From: Paulownia fortunei
Taxonomy: Eukaryota > Streptophyta > Magnoliopsida > Lamiales > Paulowniaceae
Assembly: GCA_019321725.1 (NCBI GenBank)
Contig: CM033108.1
Span: 15,699,799-15,763,798 of the forward strand
Length of the DNA stretch: 64,000 nucleotides
Direction: 5' to 3'
The notes under the pieces were generated by a model. It saw only the letters and a list, made by a program, of their open reading frames with translations, had not been told where the DNA came from and made no database searches. This document shows positions 1-10,534 of this stretch, piece by piece. The translations under genes and the position numbers were made by a program. Position 1 is the stretch's first letter, and each line of letters starts with the position of its first letter.

Positions 1-210
1 ACTTATTTCAAATATGTCCGTATCTTCTCGTACTTAGTGAGTTTGATTGATTGAGCACAGTCTCATTTAAGCCTTCCTCACAGGCATTAATGATATAACA
101 AATCCATTCGTGTCTTCTTTGTACTTACTTTTCTCATCTCACGCCTGAGTTATTAAATTTTAGCTGCAATTGTGAGGACAAATTATCTTTATTGAACAGA
201 ATTTCCTCAG

Positions 211-1372
211 TTAAGTGATGTATTAAAAAAGCATGGAGCAGAGGGAAAAGAAGAACTGGGACAGGCACAATTTGCTCAGTTACTGCAACCTGTGCTGCAA
301 GAACTGGCTGATAGTCTTGCCAAGAAGCCCATTGTTGTTGTACAGCACATCAAAATCGTGAATGGTTCTAAGCTTAGAAAGGTAGCTTATCTTTCCTTCT
401 TTGCTTCAGTTGAGGGAAATTGTTTTTGGCAATGAAGATAGTTTAATATTTTTAGGTGGTCCTACTTCAAAGATTTAGTTCATGTTGCTAATTCCCTAGT
501 AAAATTTGGACAATTATTATAGAAGGGAAATATTAGCAAGAAACAGTATTACCCTACGTACTGAAGGTGAACTTTAGCTTGGAGCAGTTGTTACTAGTGA
601 ATACATCCAGTGAAAGGGACATCTTATTCTTCATTTGGATCCTTACAATTTGTGTACTATATATAACATACAACATACAGGAATATAATTTCCTCAGCAA
701 CTGCAACTTCTCAAGTACATACTGAAACTACATCTAATTCTTCACCTGAAGCAAGTGCCTACGTTATCCACTATAGTTCATATTGGAGGCTATTGGTTAG
801 CTATTGAACAAATGTCTACATTTTCCATGTTATTTTTCCAAGTTAAATAAAACTACACTAAATACTTGGTCGGTTTACTGTTAATATATTTCCTCCATAT
901 GTAAGTGCTTTTTTACTTTGTCAGGACTAGATGTTCCAATATCTGGAATGCATTATAAGACAATCAATTTCTGGTGTTTGATTATGTTATCGGGAAGTTT
1001 CATACTAAAGTTTGAGTATTATGTTGACCAATGATGCAGCTTCTGGTCAATGAGAGTCGGCTTGATGATGTTGTTAAGAAGACAATGCAGGAAAATTATG
1101 AATGCAAGAGTGAACAGTCGAGCACCACGAAAGTCAGGTGTTTCCTGGAGAAACATGGGGATGATTTGGGTTTACCACCTTCAGAACTGGATGAAATGGT
1201 AGTTCTTTTCGATGAAATATTTACTGAGGTAGACAGCCAAAATGATGCTGCTGAATCGGAAAAAGTTGGATTCATGGTGCTGTTCAAGGAAATCCTTGAG
1301 AAATTTGCTGAGAAGCTTGAAGCAAATCCAATTTTTTATGATCTTCAGTCTTCACAATCGAAAGAGGCTTGA
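211..1372 (+). CDS. 3' end of an EF-hand-like plant protein gene (last two exons, 5' partial)
   Basis: Two exons read as one protein. Exon 211-381 follows a CAG acceptor and ends ...KLRK at a GT donor (382). Exon 1040-1372 follows an ATGCAG acceptor and continues in phase with LLVNES to the stop at 1370-1372. The 658-bp intron (382-1039) is phase 0. The visible 167 residues include PVLQELADSL, SRLDDVV, LGLPPSEL and EILEKFAEKLEANP. They resemble the C-terminal half of plant proteins annotated as EF-hand calcium-binding. The stretch around EVDSQND looks like a degenerate calcium loop, so calcium binding by this part is doubtful. The initiator and any N-terminal EF-hands would lie left of the window; 1-210 is probably intron. 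A methionine at 1031 precedes the acceptor and is not the start. This is the only ordinary host gene seen. The splice model is strong; the family name is from memory and moderate. Confidence 0.75.
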
Positions 1373-2085
1373 TTATACTACTATTACTCATGGTTTACTC
1401 AGGCTCTCTCATTTATTTTTGCTCTTTTTTCCTCCCATATTACATAGGACATAATACATTGCCCTCGAGGACTTGTGATATATATCCTTTCTTTTTTTTG
1501 GGTAAGGATTGTAATGTCCTTTTCAATTCGCGAGACAAATAGATTTATACTTGTTAGTATTATTGTGCTTTGTCACTGTTAGTACTATTGTGCTCTATGT
1601 CACTGACCGATAGAACTTTTTTCGAGTAAAATATATAAAAACCTTTGTATTTTAGTGAAGTTGTAAAAAACACCTCTGCTAAAAGAATAATAACCTAAAA
1701 ACATTTGTGTTCTTTGTAAGTGTGCGTAAAACTCCAATTCCATCAACAATTAATTGTGGTGGTGATATAGGCTCTGGATTCGCTAAAAAGTGAGAGTGAG
1801 TTAGCGTCTTTTAGCCAAAAAATACATCCTAAAATTGACTATAAATAACCCTCTTATGTGACATATTTTTTGTTTGAAATAAAAATATTATATTTTAAAG
1901 GAAAATTGCAAAAAAAAAAAAAAAACCTTGTAATTTAAAAATTTATAATAGTTGTCCATGGTTTCTTTGTTTATTTATCTTTAGCTTATTAAGTGCGTTT
2001 GAGAAAATGAAGCAAATTCATTATCTCTTCTATTTTTATTTTTTAATTTGTTCAATAGATAATGTTTTTAACCTTGAAAATTTTA
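1373..2085. other. 3' flank and AT-rich intergenic DNA
   Basis: The host gene's 3' UTR starts here, but I cannot fix its poly(A) site. The rest is AT-rich, with a run of A near 1910-1925. No reading frame, RNA gene or recognisable transposon was seen. Confidence 0.5.
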
Positions 2086-2655
2086 GCTCCATTTATAAAA
2101 ATCGGAAACAACTACATACTATATCTTCTAATTTAACTTTACTTCAACAAGTTAGATTTTAAATAATAAATTTTTTGCTCCATTTTTTATTATAACTTCT
2201 ATTTTCTAGTTTATTTCAATAAGTGATTTTTAGTTTAAAACTTGTTGCCCCATTTATAAAAGTAAAAAATAACTCTGTTTTATATGTTGAATTTTCAATT
2301 TATTTTAATAAGTGACAATTTATCCTAAAATTTTATATTTTCTATTTTTTATTAGTTACAAATGTTTTAACATTCAAATCTTTTGCTCCATTTGTAAAAA
2401 AGTTGAAAATAACTATATGCTGTGTCTTTTATTTTTAATATACTTTTCCAAGTATGATCTTAACCTATATTTTTTGATCTATTTTTAAACTTGAAAATAA
2501 TTGTATATTGTATCTTCTATATTTTTAATTCTTCCTACAAGTAATATTTTTCATTTTAAATCTCTTGCTATGTTTGTAAAAATCCAAAACAACTACTTAA
2601 TTGAATCTTCTCCTTTTCAATTTGTTTCCAACAAGTAGTATCTACGATCCTCTAT
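2086..2655. repeat. Degenerate ~90-bp tandem repeat, six copies
   Basis: A recurring block has the order: GCTCCATTTRTAAAAA-like start, AACAACTA-like segment, TATCTTCTA-like segment, TTTCAACAAGTA-like end. Copies start at about 2086, 2177, 2247, 2385, 2476 and 2567. Spacings are 91, 70, 138, 91 and 91 bases, so the basic unit is about 91 with one shortened and one lengthened copy. Copies are strongly diverged and AT-rich. No coding potential is visible. It looks like an old minisatellite, or an internal repeat of an unrecognised element. Confidence 0.6.
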
Positions 2656-2889
2656 TCTCAAAAATAGGGAACCATTTTGTTCTTTTTCTTCTTTGTTTTT
2701 TCCTCCTTTCTTGTTTTTTCCTTTCCTTTTTCTTCCCTTCATCTTCTTGATTCTCAATTTACCACCGTCACCCAAGCCCAAGCCCAACTGTTGCCCATCA
2801 CCCCTTCTTATACGAAGTTTCCGGATCAATTGGAGAATTGGCCCAAAATTCCAAAGGGTTGGGTTTTAGAGAACCAGCCCTAAATAATG
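2656..2889. other. Pyrimidine-rich intergenic stretch
   Basis: The + strand is rich in T and C from about 2675 to 2750, then becomes more balanced. A short open frame crosses it but begins with a run of phenylalanines, as expected from a T-rich tract. I do not call it a gene. The LTR to the right ends near 2885-2900, so this is probably pre-insertion flank. Confidence 0.4.
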
Positions 2890-2896
2890 CGCCAAG

Positions 2897-2899
<3 letters not shown>

Positions 2900-2928
<29 letters not shown>
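2900..2928. repeat. (GA)n microsatellite
   Basis: About 14 uninterrupted GA dinucleotides. On the opposite strand it is the CT-rich tract of the LTR described above. Confidence 0.95.
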
Positions 2929-2931
<3 letters not shown>

Positions 2932-3040
2932 GAACTTTCATTCACCAATCAGATCCATTACACTAAAAAGGAGCTAAATAGCTTTTATATTCAGTCGCCA
3001 GCTCGATGAAGAAGATGGCAGTTACAACTAACACGGATAA

Positions 3041-3983
3041 ATTTAAATTTAGTGACTCAAATATCACAAAAAGCACATAATACTCATACAAGTTACAGAA
3101 AAACACATGTGGTCACTCAATTATAATTATAGGGTAAAAAGTGGAATTATCACCTAAATTATTTTAGTAATGCAGATCATTTATTCACTCAAATTCGTTC
3201 ATGTAATCATTCAACTATGTTAAAAATTATAAAATTCATTCAAATTTGGCAACTATTTTGTAGAGTAAAGTTACTATTTATCACCTAAAGAATTGTACAA
3301 GTAAACAAAATTTATTTCTTCTTTTTTGTAAATTTTTATAATTTACAGTAAATTTTATAAGAGTAAGAAATCATAAAAAAATCCTATAATAAATATCACC
3401 CCTTAGAATGATGATGATGATGATGATATTATAGCAAAAGTAAAGAAACACAGAATTCTTTTTCTTACAAAATCGAAATCTTATCATTACACTGGAAATA
3501 ATACATAATTAGAAACACAAAATAATCTGTGCCGTATTATATATGTATATATCAAATGTAAAATTGCAAATATTCTTAGTATTTGTTCCATCCAATCCAA
3601 CTATAGTAATTCTTAATTTTATATTGTGTCCAAATAACAATGATCTAAAAGATTTTTTCAATTAAATGCTCTTATGATATTTCAAAAGCTTTGTGTAAAT
3701 AATGAATAATAGGTCTACAATTTTTAAATTCCTTCTCTATAATAACCAAAGCTTTACTCTACAAACAGTAATTAAATTTGGAATTTTTTTATAATTTTTA
3801 AGATAATTGAGTGACTATATATGCCTTTTAAAAAACTTGAGCAGCCATGTGTACTTCTAATGCAATTTAGATGACTAATTTTGCTCTTTACTTTATACTG
3901 AAGTGACTATATATGCTTTTTTAGAATTGAGTGACTATTTCTTGATTTTTTTAAATGAAATTTGAGTGAATAAATTTGTATTT
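3041..3983. mobile_element. Foldback/MITE-like element with ~230-bp terminal inverted repeats
   Basis: The left arm (about 3041-3275) and right arm (about 3750-3983) are imperfect reverse complements. Shared landmarks are AATTTA-GTGACTCAAAT at the outer ends, repeated GTCACTCAAT motifs inside, and TTAAAAATTATAAAA and GTAGAGTAAAG near the inner ends. The arms enclose about 475 bases of AT-rich DNA with a (GAT)n run and no coding capacity. Length and long arms fit a non-autonomous DNA transposon, foldback or Mutator-like. I could not identify a clean target-site duplication, so the exact ends and the superfamily stay open. It sits inside the LTR of the minus-strand gypsy remnant and is therefore younger than it. 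Confidence 0.6.
3408..3427. repeat. (ATG)n/(GAT)n microsatellite
   Basis: Six to seven trinucleotide units inside the loop region of the foldback-like element. Confidence 0.9.
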
Positions 3984-4143
3984 AACGCCAACCAATACAA
4001 TAGAATTAATTTGAATGCCCTCTAACTAACTATTCTATTGACTAATGTATCCCTTGAGGTCAAAAACTAATTCAGCTGGAACCCTATTTATTAATTAACG
4101 CAAGGGGAAAAATGTTCCTTGAATTTTGCATGTAACAACTCCC

Positions 4144-4377
4144 CCCAGCTGAAAAATCCTTGTCCTCAAGGAGGATAAAGGGAGGAAATTGATGCTGTAA
4201 AGTGTGAAGGTCAATTTGAGGGCTGTCCTCCAGAGGGCTGTCGAACATTTGACCAAGACTTCGTGTCGGGTCCTTTGCGTGGAATAGTCGTCTCTGTGTA
4301 GTCTAGATTCAGGCTCTAAAAGAATGTGGCTATGTGCATACTCTATGCGTTTTTTAAGTTGAGAAACTTGGAAGGTG
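4144..4377 (-). pseudogene. gypsy pol C-terminus (GPY/F end plus chromodomain-like part)
   Basis: Minus-strand reading shows short family motifs in order: FQVSQLKK (usual FHVSQLKK at the end of the integrase GPY/F module), LLEPESRL, HEVLVKCS (usual EVLVKW of the chromodomain) and, after a frameshift, FPPFILLEDKDF, the usual last residues of pol. This is followed directly by the polypurine tract and the LTR. All upstream domains are missing; the fragment stops near 4377, where a TRIM-like sequence begins. Family assignment to chromovirus-type Ty3/gypsy rests on these motifs. Confidence 0.65.
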
Positions 4378-4754
4378 TTATCGAGGGAATTTGTCCGACG
4401 TTGTATGTATATGGATTGATTTGTGTACATATAAAGAGGAAATGATTCTTTTCATTATAAGAATTCTTTTAAAGCCATGAGATTGAAACATGGTTCCCTC
4501 CATAATTGGATCAAAGTGGACAATATCTTGTAGTGGGATGCCTGCTCACTCCGTACCACATCAAATAACGCCGTTTGTGGGAATCTCAGTGGTCTTTACT
4601 CGAGCGCATTCACTCCGTACCACGTCAAATGGTGCCGTCTGTTGAAATTCCAGTGGTCTCCACTCGAGCGCACTATACCTCTCTCGAGGGGTGTAGTTGT
4701 TGTGGAGGGAATTTGTCCCACATCGTTTGGGTGTAATTGTGGTGGAAGTGATTT
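4378..4754 (+). mobile_element. TRIM-like (short non-autonomous LTR) fragment
   Basis: Two stretches share a GAGGGAATTTGTCC core: near 4391 (after TGTTATC) and near 4712 (after TGTTGTG). GGAATTTGTCCCACATCG is a common start of short plant LTRs. Between them lie a TATA-like ACATATAAAGAGG, a GTGGACAATATCTTGTAG stretch of the kind seen in plant TRIM elements, and a 64-bp tandem duplication. I read it as LTR, short interior, and the start of a second LTR cut off by copia A at 4755. No coding capacity is expected or seen. Confidence 0.45.
4547..4674. repeat. 64-bp tandem duplication
   Basis: Two copies, 4547-4610 and 4611-4674. Both begin CACTCCGTACCAC and end ACTCGAGCGCA, with several substitutions between. 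It lies inside the TRIM-like fragment. Confidence 0.85.
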
Positions 4755-6969
4755 TGTTGGATTCATTATAATTACAGGGGTATACGTAGTGAAAAATTAA
4801 ATTTTTATCAAATATAAATTTAACATTTTGATTTGAAAACAATTTTAACAATCGCACTTATTCAAGTGAATATATAAATAAATATCAAATTTAACATCTT
4901 CCGTATACTCCAGTTATTGTAGGGAATAAAATAATCAATTGTTTATTCTGGACTATCAGAACTCGTAAGAATCCAAGTGTCTTTCCTCTATCAGATCCAT
5001 AATATGGAAGAGCAATATACCAATCAAAAGGATTCACTAGTATCCTTTTAATTGTTTACTAATCTAGAATTGGAGTAAATTTTTAAAAATAATAAAAATT
5101 GATTCTTTAAGTTCTTGAATCAATAATATGAAGAGAATAACAAGAAACTGATTTTTTTTTTCTGTCTTTTCTTTTCTTAGAGAGTAAAAATACAAGATTT
5201 TAAACAAAATAATTTTTGCTCAAATTTTTGAATTAATTATGTAATTTTCATCCCTCACATATATAGGGCTGAAAATTTTAATTCCTTTCAAACTTTTGGA
5301 AAGTTTTTCAATTTTGAACTACTACAAAACCTTAACTTGGAATGATTACAAATCTTTCAAGAATTCTTCTATTTTCTCTCTCCTATTGTATGTGAACTAA
5401 TTTGAGACTACATTAATCATCAAATTTGTCTACACATATTGTTGATATTAATCTGAACTTTACAAATAATATTAAGATAGATATATATCATATATATACT
5501 ATAATTATATTTATATATAAATTAAATCTTAGTAGCCGATTTTATCCCATAAAATCAGTCACTATATTTAAATAAATTATATTTATTTAATTTTTTCTCT
5601 TCATATTTTAATGGGCTTTTTAAGTGATTTACATTAATTTTGGATTTGGACTCAAAAATTCCCAAATCAATTCAATTGATTCAATCCCATTTTAATCAAT
5701 CCGATTGATTAATTTAATTTACTCCAATTAGGCTTCCCAATCAAATTAGATCTAATTAAATAATTTAATTACTTAATTGAATAATTTAATTACTTAATTG
5801 AATAATTTAATTTAACTATTAAATTAAATAGAACACTTAATTAATTAATTAATCAGTATTAATTAATTAATTTCTAACTATTGGATAAAATCTAAAATTA
5901 GAAATATTACTTTTCATAAAAATGTGTAACCCTATTAGGTTCACTACTAAACTAGTAGTGGGTTTACAACATTTGCAACTTATGAATAATAATTATTTTT
6001 ATTAATTAATTCAATTAATTAATCCGTTTTAAATCAACTCGTTAATTCCAAAAACCTCACTATTCATGAAAATACCTAGCAAGTAATCATGAAAAACTAA
6101 TTCTAGATAAAATAACGAGTAAATTTATTTCAGTTGTGAGTACCAGGCATGTACGATCCTTTGGATAACTAATCTCCCAATTGAATCTAGAACATGGATT
6201 ATAAGTCGAAACCCTAAATGATTCAATAATTGTGATTCCATTTCAAGTTCCATTGATTCTTGATAAATCACGATTCATCTTGCCTTGGCCAAGGTTTGAA
6301 TCACAAACTATAAAAATACAGGAGATTCTTTTATTTAAAAAGACAAGTATCGAATTCTATATTGGCCACTGACAAACTTCCAGCGCACCAATGCAATACC
6401 CAATATACCCCATTTGTGATTGTCAAGTAATCAGAAGATATATCAAAGTGCTACATGATGCACACAAGGCTACCATCGTATCTCAAGTTTGAGAACTAGT
6501 CGTGTACTATTGCAACACAAAAATTCTTATTTCGATAGGCAAAATTTCTAACTAAGAATTTCTTGCAGGCCATGTTCGGTGTACTTGTTCCCTAACAAGT
6601 ACCCATATATATGCACTTACGTCTCTACGCTAATGCTAATAGAATGTGACATCCTCGTCTCACGAGCATGCATTATATATGTGTCTTACTGAGCTATTTA
6701 ATATCCCATCTCAAAAAGCTTTCGATTTAGAACTTATTTATGATTAAAGCCTTACAAGCATGTTCCATCATTGCCATCATATGCGCACCATGCCCGGTAG
6801 CTAAATTTGATGTAAGGACTTTATCTAATGTGCATAAATAAAAGATGTAAGACATAAGATAAAAAAAATGTTTTTTTATTAATATGATTCCCAATAAGAT
6901 TGTCTTTACAAAAGTAAAATAGTATAATACACTTAATCCAATTGGAGCGTTAGACATTCTACTCTAACA
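4755..6969 (-). repeat. 3' LTR of copia A
   Basis: On the minus strand it runs TGTTAGAGTAGAATG ... GAATCCAACA, 2215 bp. It is related to the LTRs at 37687-42633, 47763-50039 and 57685-59961. The region 5700-5880 is low-complexity, rich in AATTAATT-type words. Confidence 0.85.
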
Positions 6970-6984
6970 ATCTCCCACTTGCCC
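6970..6984 (-). promoter_or_regulatory. Polypurine tract of copia A
   Basis: On the minus strand GGGCAAGTGGGAGAT immediately precedes the LTR start. This is the expected primer for plus-strand DNA synthesis in copia elements. Confidence 0.75.
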
Positions 6985-8620
6985 TAGCTCCAATTGCCCA
7001 TGTATCTAAGGCCTATCTTCTCAAGATGTACGTATTATCTTCTGTGCTAAGGACTTAGTAAGTAGGTCTGCTACATTTTTTGATGAGGCAGCTCGATCCA
7101 CAATGACATCGCTTCTACCAATGATCTATCTGATCAAGTGATATCATCTCATTATGTGCTTGGATCTTTGATGAGATCTTGGCTCTTTTACTTGCGCAAT
7201 GACTCCAATATTATCATAGTAAATCATAACTGGATCAACAATGGATGAAACTACACCCAACCCTTGGATGAAGTTTCTAATCTAAACAACTTTTTTTGCT
7301 GCATCTGATGCAACAATATATTCAGCTTTGGTGGTAGAGTTTGCAGTCGTCTCTTGCTTGGAACTCTTCCAACTGACTGCTCCACTATTTAGGGTGAATA
7401 TGTATCCGGACATAGACTTTGAGTCATCTATATCGTACTGAAACTAGAATCTGTATATCCCTCCAGTTTTAGTTTTCCATTGTTGTATATCAAAAAGATA
7501 TCCTTAGTCCTTCGTAAGTACTTAAGGATCATCTTAACGGCTTTCCAATATTCTTTCCCTGGATTGGACTGATATCTGCTTGTGACACTCAGAGTATGTG
7601 CTATATCAGGCCTTTACAGAACATTCCATATATTATGCTCCTTATTGCAGAAGCATAAGGTATGCAAGCCATCATTTCTCTCTCTTTAGGTGTCTTGGGA
7701 GACATAACCTTAGAGAGTGAAACCCCATGACTTATAGGCAGGAATCCTCTCTTGGATTCCTCCATGTTAAACCTTTTTAGCACTTTGTCTATGTACATGG
7801 ACTGGGATAGTTTGATCATCCTTCTGGATCTATCTCTATAGATCTTTATCCCTAGGATAAAAGATGCATCTCCCAAGTCCTTTATAGAAAACTGATTAGA
7901 TAACTAAGTTCTTGTTGACTACAACATCCCTGCATCATTCCTAATGAGTAGGATATCATCAATGTAGAGCACAACAAATGTAACTATACTCTCACTAACC
8001 TTTTTATAGACACATGGTTCATCTGGGTTCTTATGAAAGTTAAACGTTTTGATCGTTTCATCAAATTGAATGTTCTAACTCCTCGAAACTTGTTTGAGTT
8101 CATAAATGAATCTCTGGAGCTTACAAACCTTTTACTCGCTCCCACTGGATATGAAGCCTTTTAGCTGCTTCATATAGATCTCTTTCTTAATGTTTCAATT
8201 AAGAAAAGCAGACTTCACATCCATTTGCCATATCTCATAGTCATAATATGCAGATATGGCCAACAGTATCCGTATTAATTTAAGCATCGCTACTGGTAAA
8301 AAAGTTTTCTCATAATCAATTCCTTACTTCTAAGTATAACCTTTTGCTACCAATCATGCCTTATAGGTCGCTACCTCTCCATCTACTTCAAGCTTCTGCT
8401 TGTAGACCTATTTGCAGCCAATAAGAATAATTCTCTATGGTGGGTCCACCAAAGTCCATATCTTGTTGGAGTACATAGAGTCCATTTTGGACTGCATAGC
8501 TTCTTACCACTTCTCTGAGTCAATGTTAGACATCACCTCTCCATAGCTTCTTGGATCATTATCCAAGAGGAGTCCTTCTTCTTTGTTCTCTAACAACAAG
8601 TTGTACCTCTTAGGTACTAT
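6985..8620 (-). pseudogene. copia A reverse transcriptase and RNase H
   Basis: Minus-strand reading gives RT then RNase H with many stops and frameshifts. RT shows an intact YIDD catalytic box near 7955 and the connection motif SFILGIKIYRDRSRRMIKLSQ in pieces at 7800-7876, within an open stretch from 7876 down to 7601. RNase H shows GYTDSSFQ near 7440 and YYDNIGVIA near 7220. The usual TEAEY is TKAEY near 7320, so a catalytic glutamate has become lysine. The end reads into the polypurine tract. No function is likely. Confidence 0.75.
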
Positions 8621-8704
8621 TGTGACCCTTTCAGATTTTTGAAGAGATTGTGCTTCAGAGGGTCCAGCATCAGCCGGTGTACCATTTACTGCATCAGTTG
8701 GGAT

Positions 8705-9640
8705 GTTCTATGGTTCTTGAACCTCTTCAAGTTCTACGACATTGCCACTTCCATCTGAAAGAAATTCTTTTTCAAGAAAGATAGCATTCCTCGAAACAAA
8801 CACCCTTTGTTCCATGGCATCATAGAAATAGTATCCAATAGACTCATTTGGATACCCTATAAACTTGCATAAGCTAGATCTCATATCCAACTTATCTCCC
8901 ACTAGCTTCTTTACATAAGCAACACACCTCCATACCCTAAGGTATTTATAGGAAGGTGTCTTTCCACACCACATCTCATAGAGTCTTTTGGGCACAACTT
9001 TAGATGGCACCCTATTTAATAGGTATGCTGCTGTTTTCAAGGCATAGCCCCAGAATGAAAAAGGTAATGAAGTGAATCTCATAATAGATTGAACCATGTC
9101 CAACAAGATTCAATTCCTGTGTTCCGCAATTCCATTGAGTTGGGGAGTAGCAGAAAGAGTCCACTGTGAGAGAATCTCATTCTCCTTTAGATAATTTAAA
9201 AATTCTATACTTAACTATTCATCTCCTCGATCGGATTGAAGAGTTTTTATATTTAATCCAGTTTGTTTCTCTACTTCGATTCTGAATTCTTTAAACTTTT
9301 CAAATACTTCAAACTTGTACCTTAAAAGGTACACATAACCATACCTAGAGAAGTCATTGGTAGAGGTTAAGAAGTAATTATAGTTCCCACGGGCACTAAC
9401 ATTTAGTGGTCCACATACAACTGTATGGATCAAATCCAATAGATGCTTGGCTCACTCCACTTGTCCAATAAATAGAGATTTGATCATCTTTCTTTTGAGG
9501 CAGGATTTCCATATTGGCAGTTCTTGCTCTTTCGTTAGATAAAGCAATTGTGCCAATTTGTTAATCCTTTTATCATAAATATGTCCTAATCTTGCGTGCC
9601 ACAGGCTCATAGAACTACGATTATCTATTTTTTTTATTTT
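8705..9640 (-). pseudogene. copia A integrase with zinc-finger N-terminus
   Basis: Minus-strand order: H-H-C-C finger region with a LWHARLGH-type motif near 9600, catalytic core, then C-terminal part ending near 8708. The first catalytic aspartate is lost: the usual HTDVCGP reads HTVVCGP near 9425. The second (SDRGDE, near 9220) and the glutamate (NGIAEHRN, near 9125) remain. Longer open stretches are 9439 to 9215 and 9106 to 8708 (FWGYALKTAAYLLNRVPSK). Stops separate them. Beyond about 9640 the sequence is residual protease-region DNA up to the deletion joint near 9830. Confidence 0.75.
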
Positions 9641-9829
9641 GTTGAATTGTGAAAATGGAGTTATGGGGAGTAATAGTATATAAACAATTCATCAAAGAAC
9701 CAGAATAGATAAAATCAGAACATTTGAAAATAGAACAATTTTCATTCTCAATGGTAAATCTAAAACCTTTTCTATCTAAAACTGGAATAGAGATAATGTT
9801 CTTAATAATATTCGAAATAAAAAGATAAT

Positions 9830-10534
9830 TGTGATCTCATTTCAAGTTCCATTGATTCTTGATGAATCACGATTCATCCTACCTTGCCCAAGATTTTTGA
9901 ATCATAAACTATGAAAACATAGGAGATTCCCTTATTTAAAAAGACAAGTGTCAAATTCTATGTTGGCTACTGACAAACCTTTATGCGCACCAGTGCAACA
10001 CCCAACATACCCCATTTGTGATTGTCAAGCAATCAGAAAATATATCAAAGTGTTGTAGGATGCACACAAGGCTGCCATTGTACCTCAAGTTTGAGGACTA
10101 GTCGTGTACTATCACAATATAGAAATTCTTATTTCGACAAGCAAAGCCTCCAACTAAGAATTTCTTGCGAGCCATATTTAGTGTACTTGTTACTTAATAA
10201 GCACCCACATACATGCACTTACGTCTCTACGCTAATGCCAATAGAATATAACATCCTCATCTCATGAGCATGCATCATATGTGCGAGTCTTACTGAACTA
10301 TTTGATGTCCTATCTCAAAAAGCTCTCGACTCAGAACTTATTTAAGACCAAAGCCTTATAGGCATGTTCTATATTGCCATCATATACGCAACCATGCCTC
10401 ATAGCTAAATTTGGTGTAAGGACTTTATCTAATGTGCAGAAATAAAAGATGCTACACATAAGATAAAGAAAATGCCTTTTTATTAATATGATTCCTAATA
10501 AGATTGTCTTCACAAAAGCAAAAGAGTATAATAC
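9830..10534 (-). repeat. Partial 5' LTR of copia A
   Basis: Closely matches 6229-6925 of the 3' LTR. Both joints are abrupt: the left one falls in an ATAATTGTGAT word shared by LTR and interior, the right one is the start of gypsy B. Confidence 0.8.

Larger units (their letters stand above)
2890..4143 (-). mobile_element. 3' LTR of a chromovirus-like gypsy element, split by a foldback element
   Basis: On the minus strand a GGGGGGAG polypurine run (4147-4154) is followed by TGTTACATG, the expected start of a 3' LTR, at 4143. Reading on down the minus strand there is a GAATATAAAAGC TATA-like box near 2980 and a CT-rich tract near 2900-2928, typical of the R/U5 part of such LTRs. The far end is not fixed (about 2885-2900). 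The LTR is interrupted by the inverted-repeat element at about 3041-3983. Without it the LTR would be roughly 310 bases. No partner 5' LTR is in the window. Confidence 0.55.
4755..10534 (-). mobile_element. Copia element A (Angela/Tork-like), internally deleted
   Basis: Minus-strand Ty1/copia remnant: 3' LTR (4755-6969), polypurine tract, RNase H, RT, integrase, then a jump straight into LTR interior (about 9830-10534). The 3' part of the 5' LTR, the primer-binding site, gag and protease are missing. The remaining end of the 5' LTR is cut by gypsy element B at 10535. The LTR of about 2.2 kb and motifs such as VLKRFNMEES suggest the Angela/Tork group; this is inferred from memory of the family. 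Confidence 0.8.

Noticed and set aside
2677..2883. Short open frame starting with a run of phenylalanines
   Set aside because: Pyrimidine-rich DNA gives such frames by chance; no family resemblance, no splice or promoter support, and an opposite-strand frame of equal length exists.
4140..4160. Cassandra-type TRIM with embedded 5S-like sequence
   Set aside because: The C-run is better explained as the minus-strand polypurine tract next to a pol C-terminus; no 5S promoter boxes were seen.
4555..4857. Minus-strand 98-residue frame over the TRIM-like region
   Set aside because: It crosses the TRIM/copia LTR boundary and shows no domain.
7601..7876. Methionine-initiated 91-residue frame taken as a separate gene
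   Set aside because: It is an internal piece of copia RT; the methionine is within the polyprotein.
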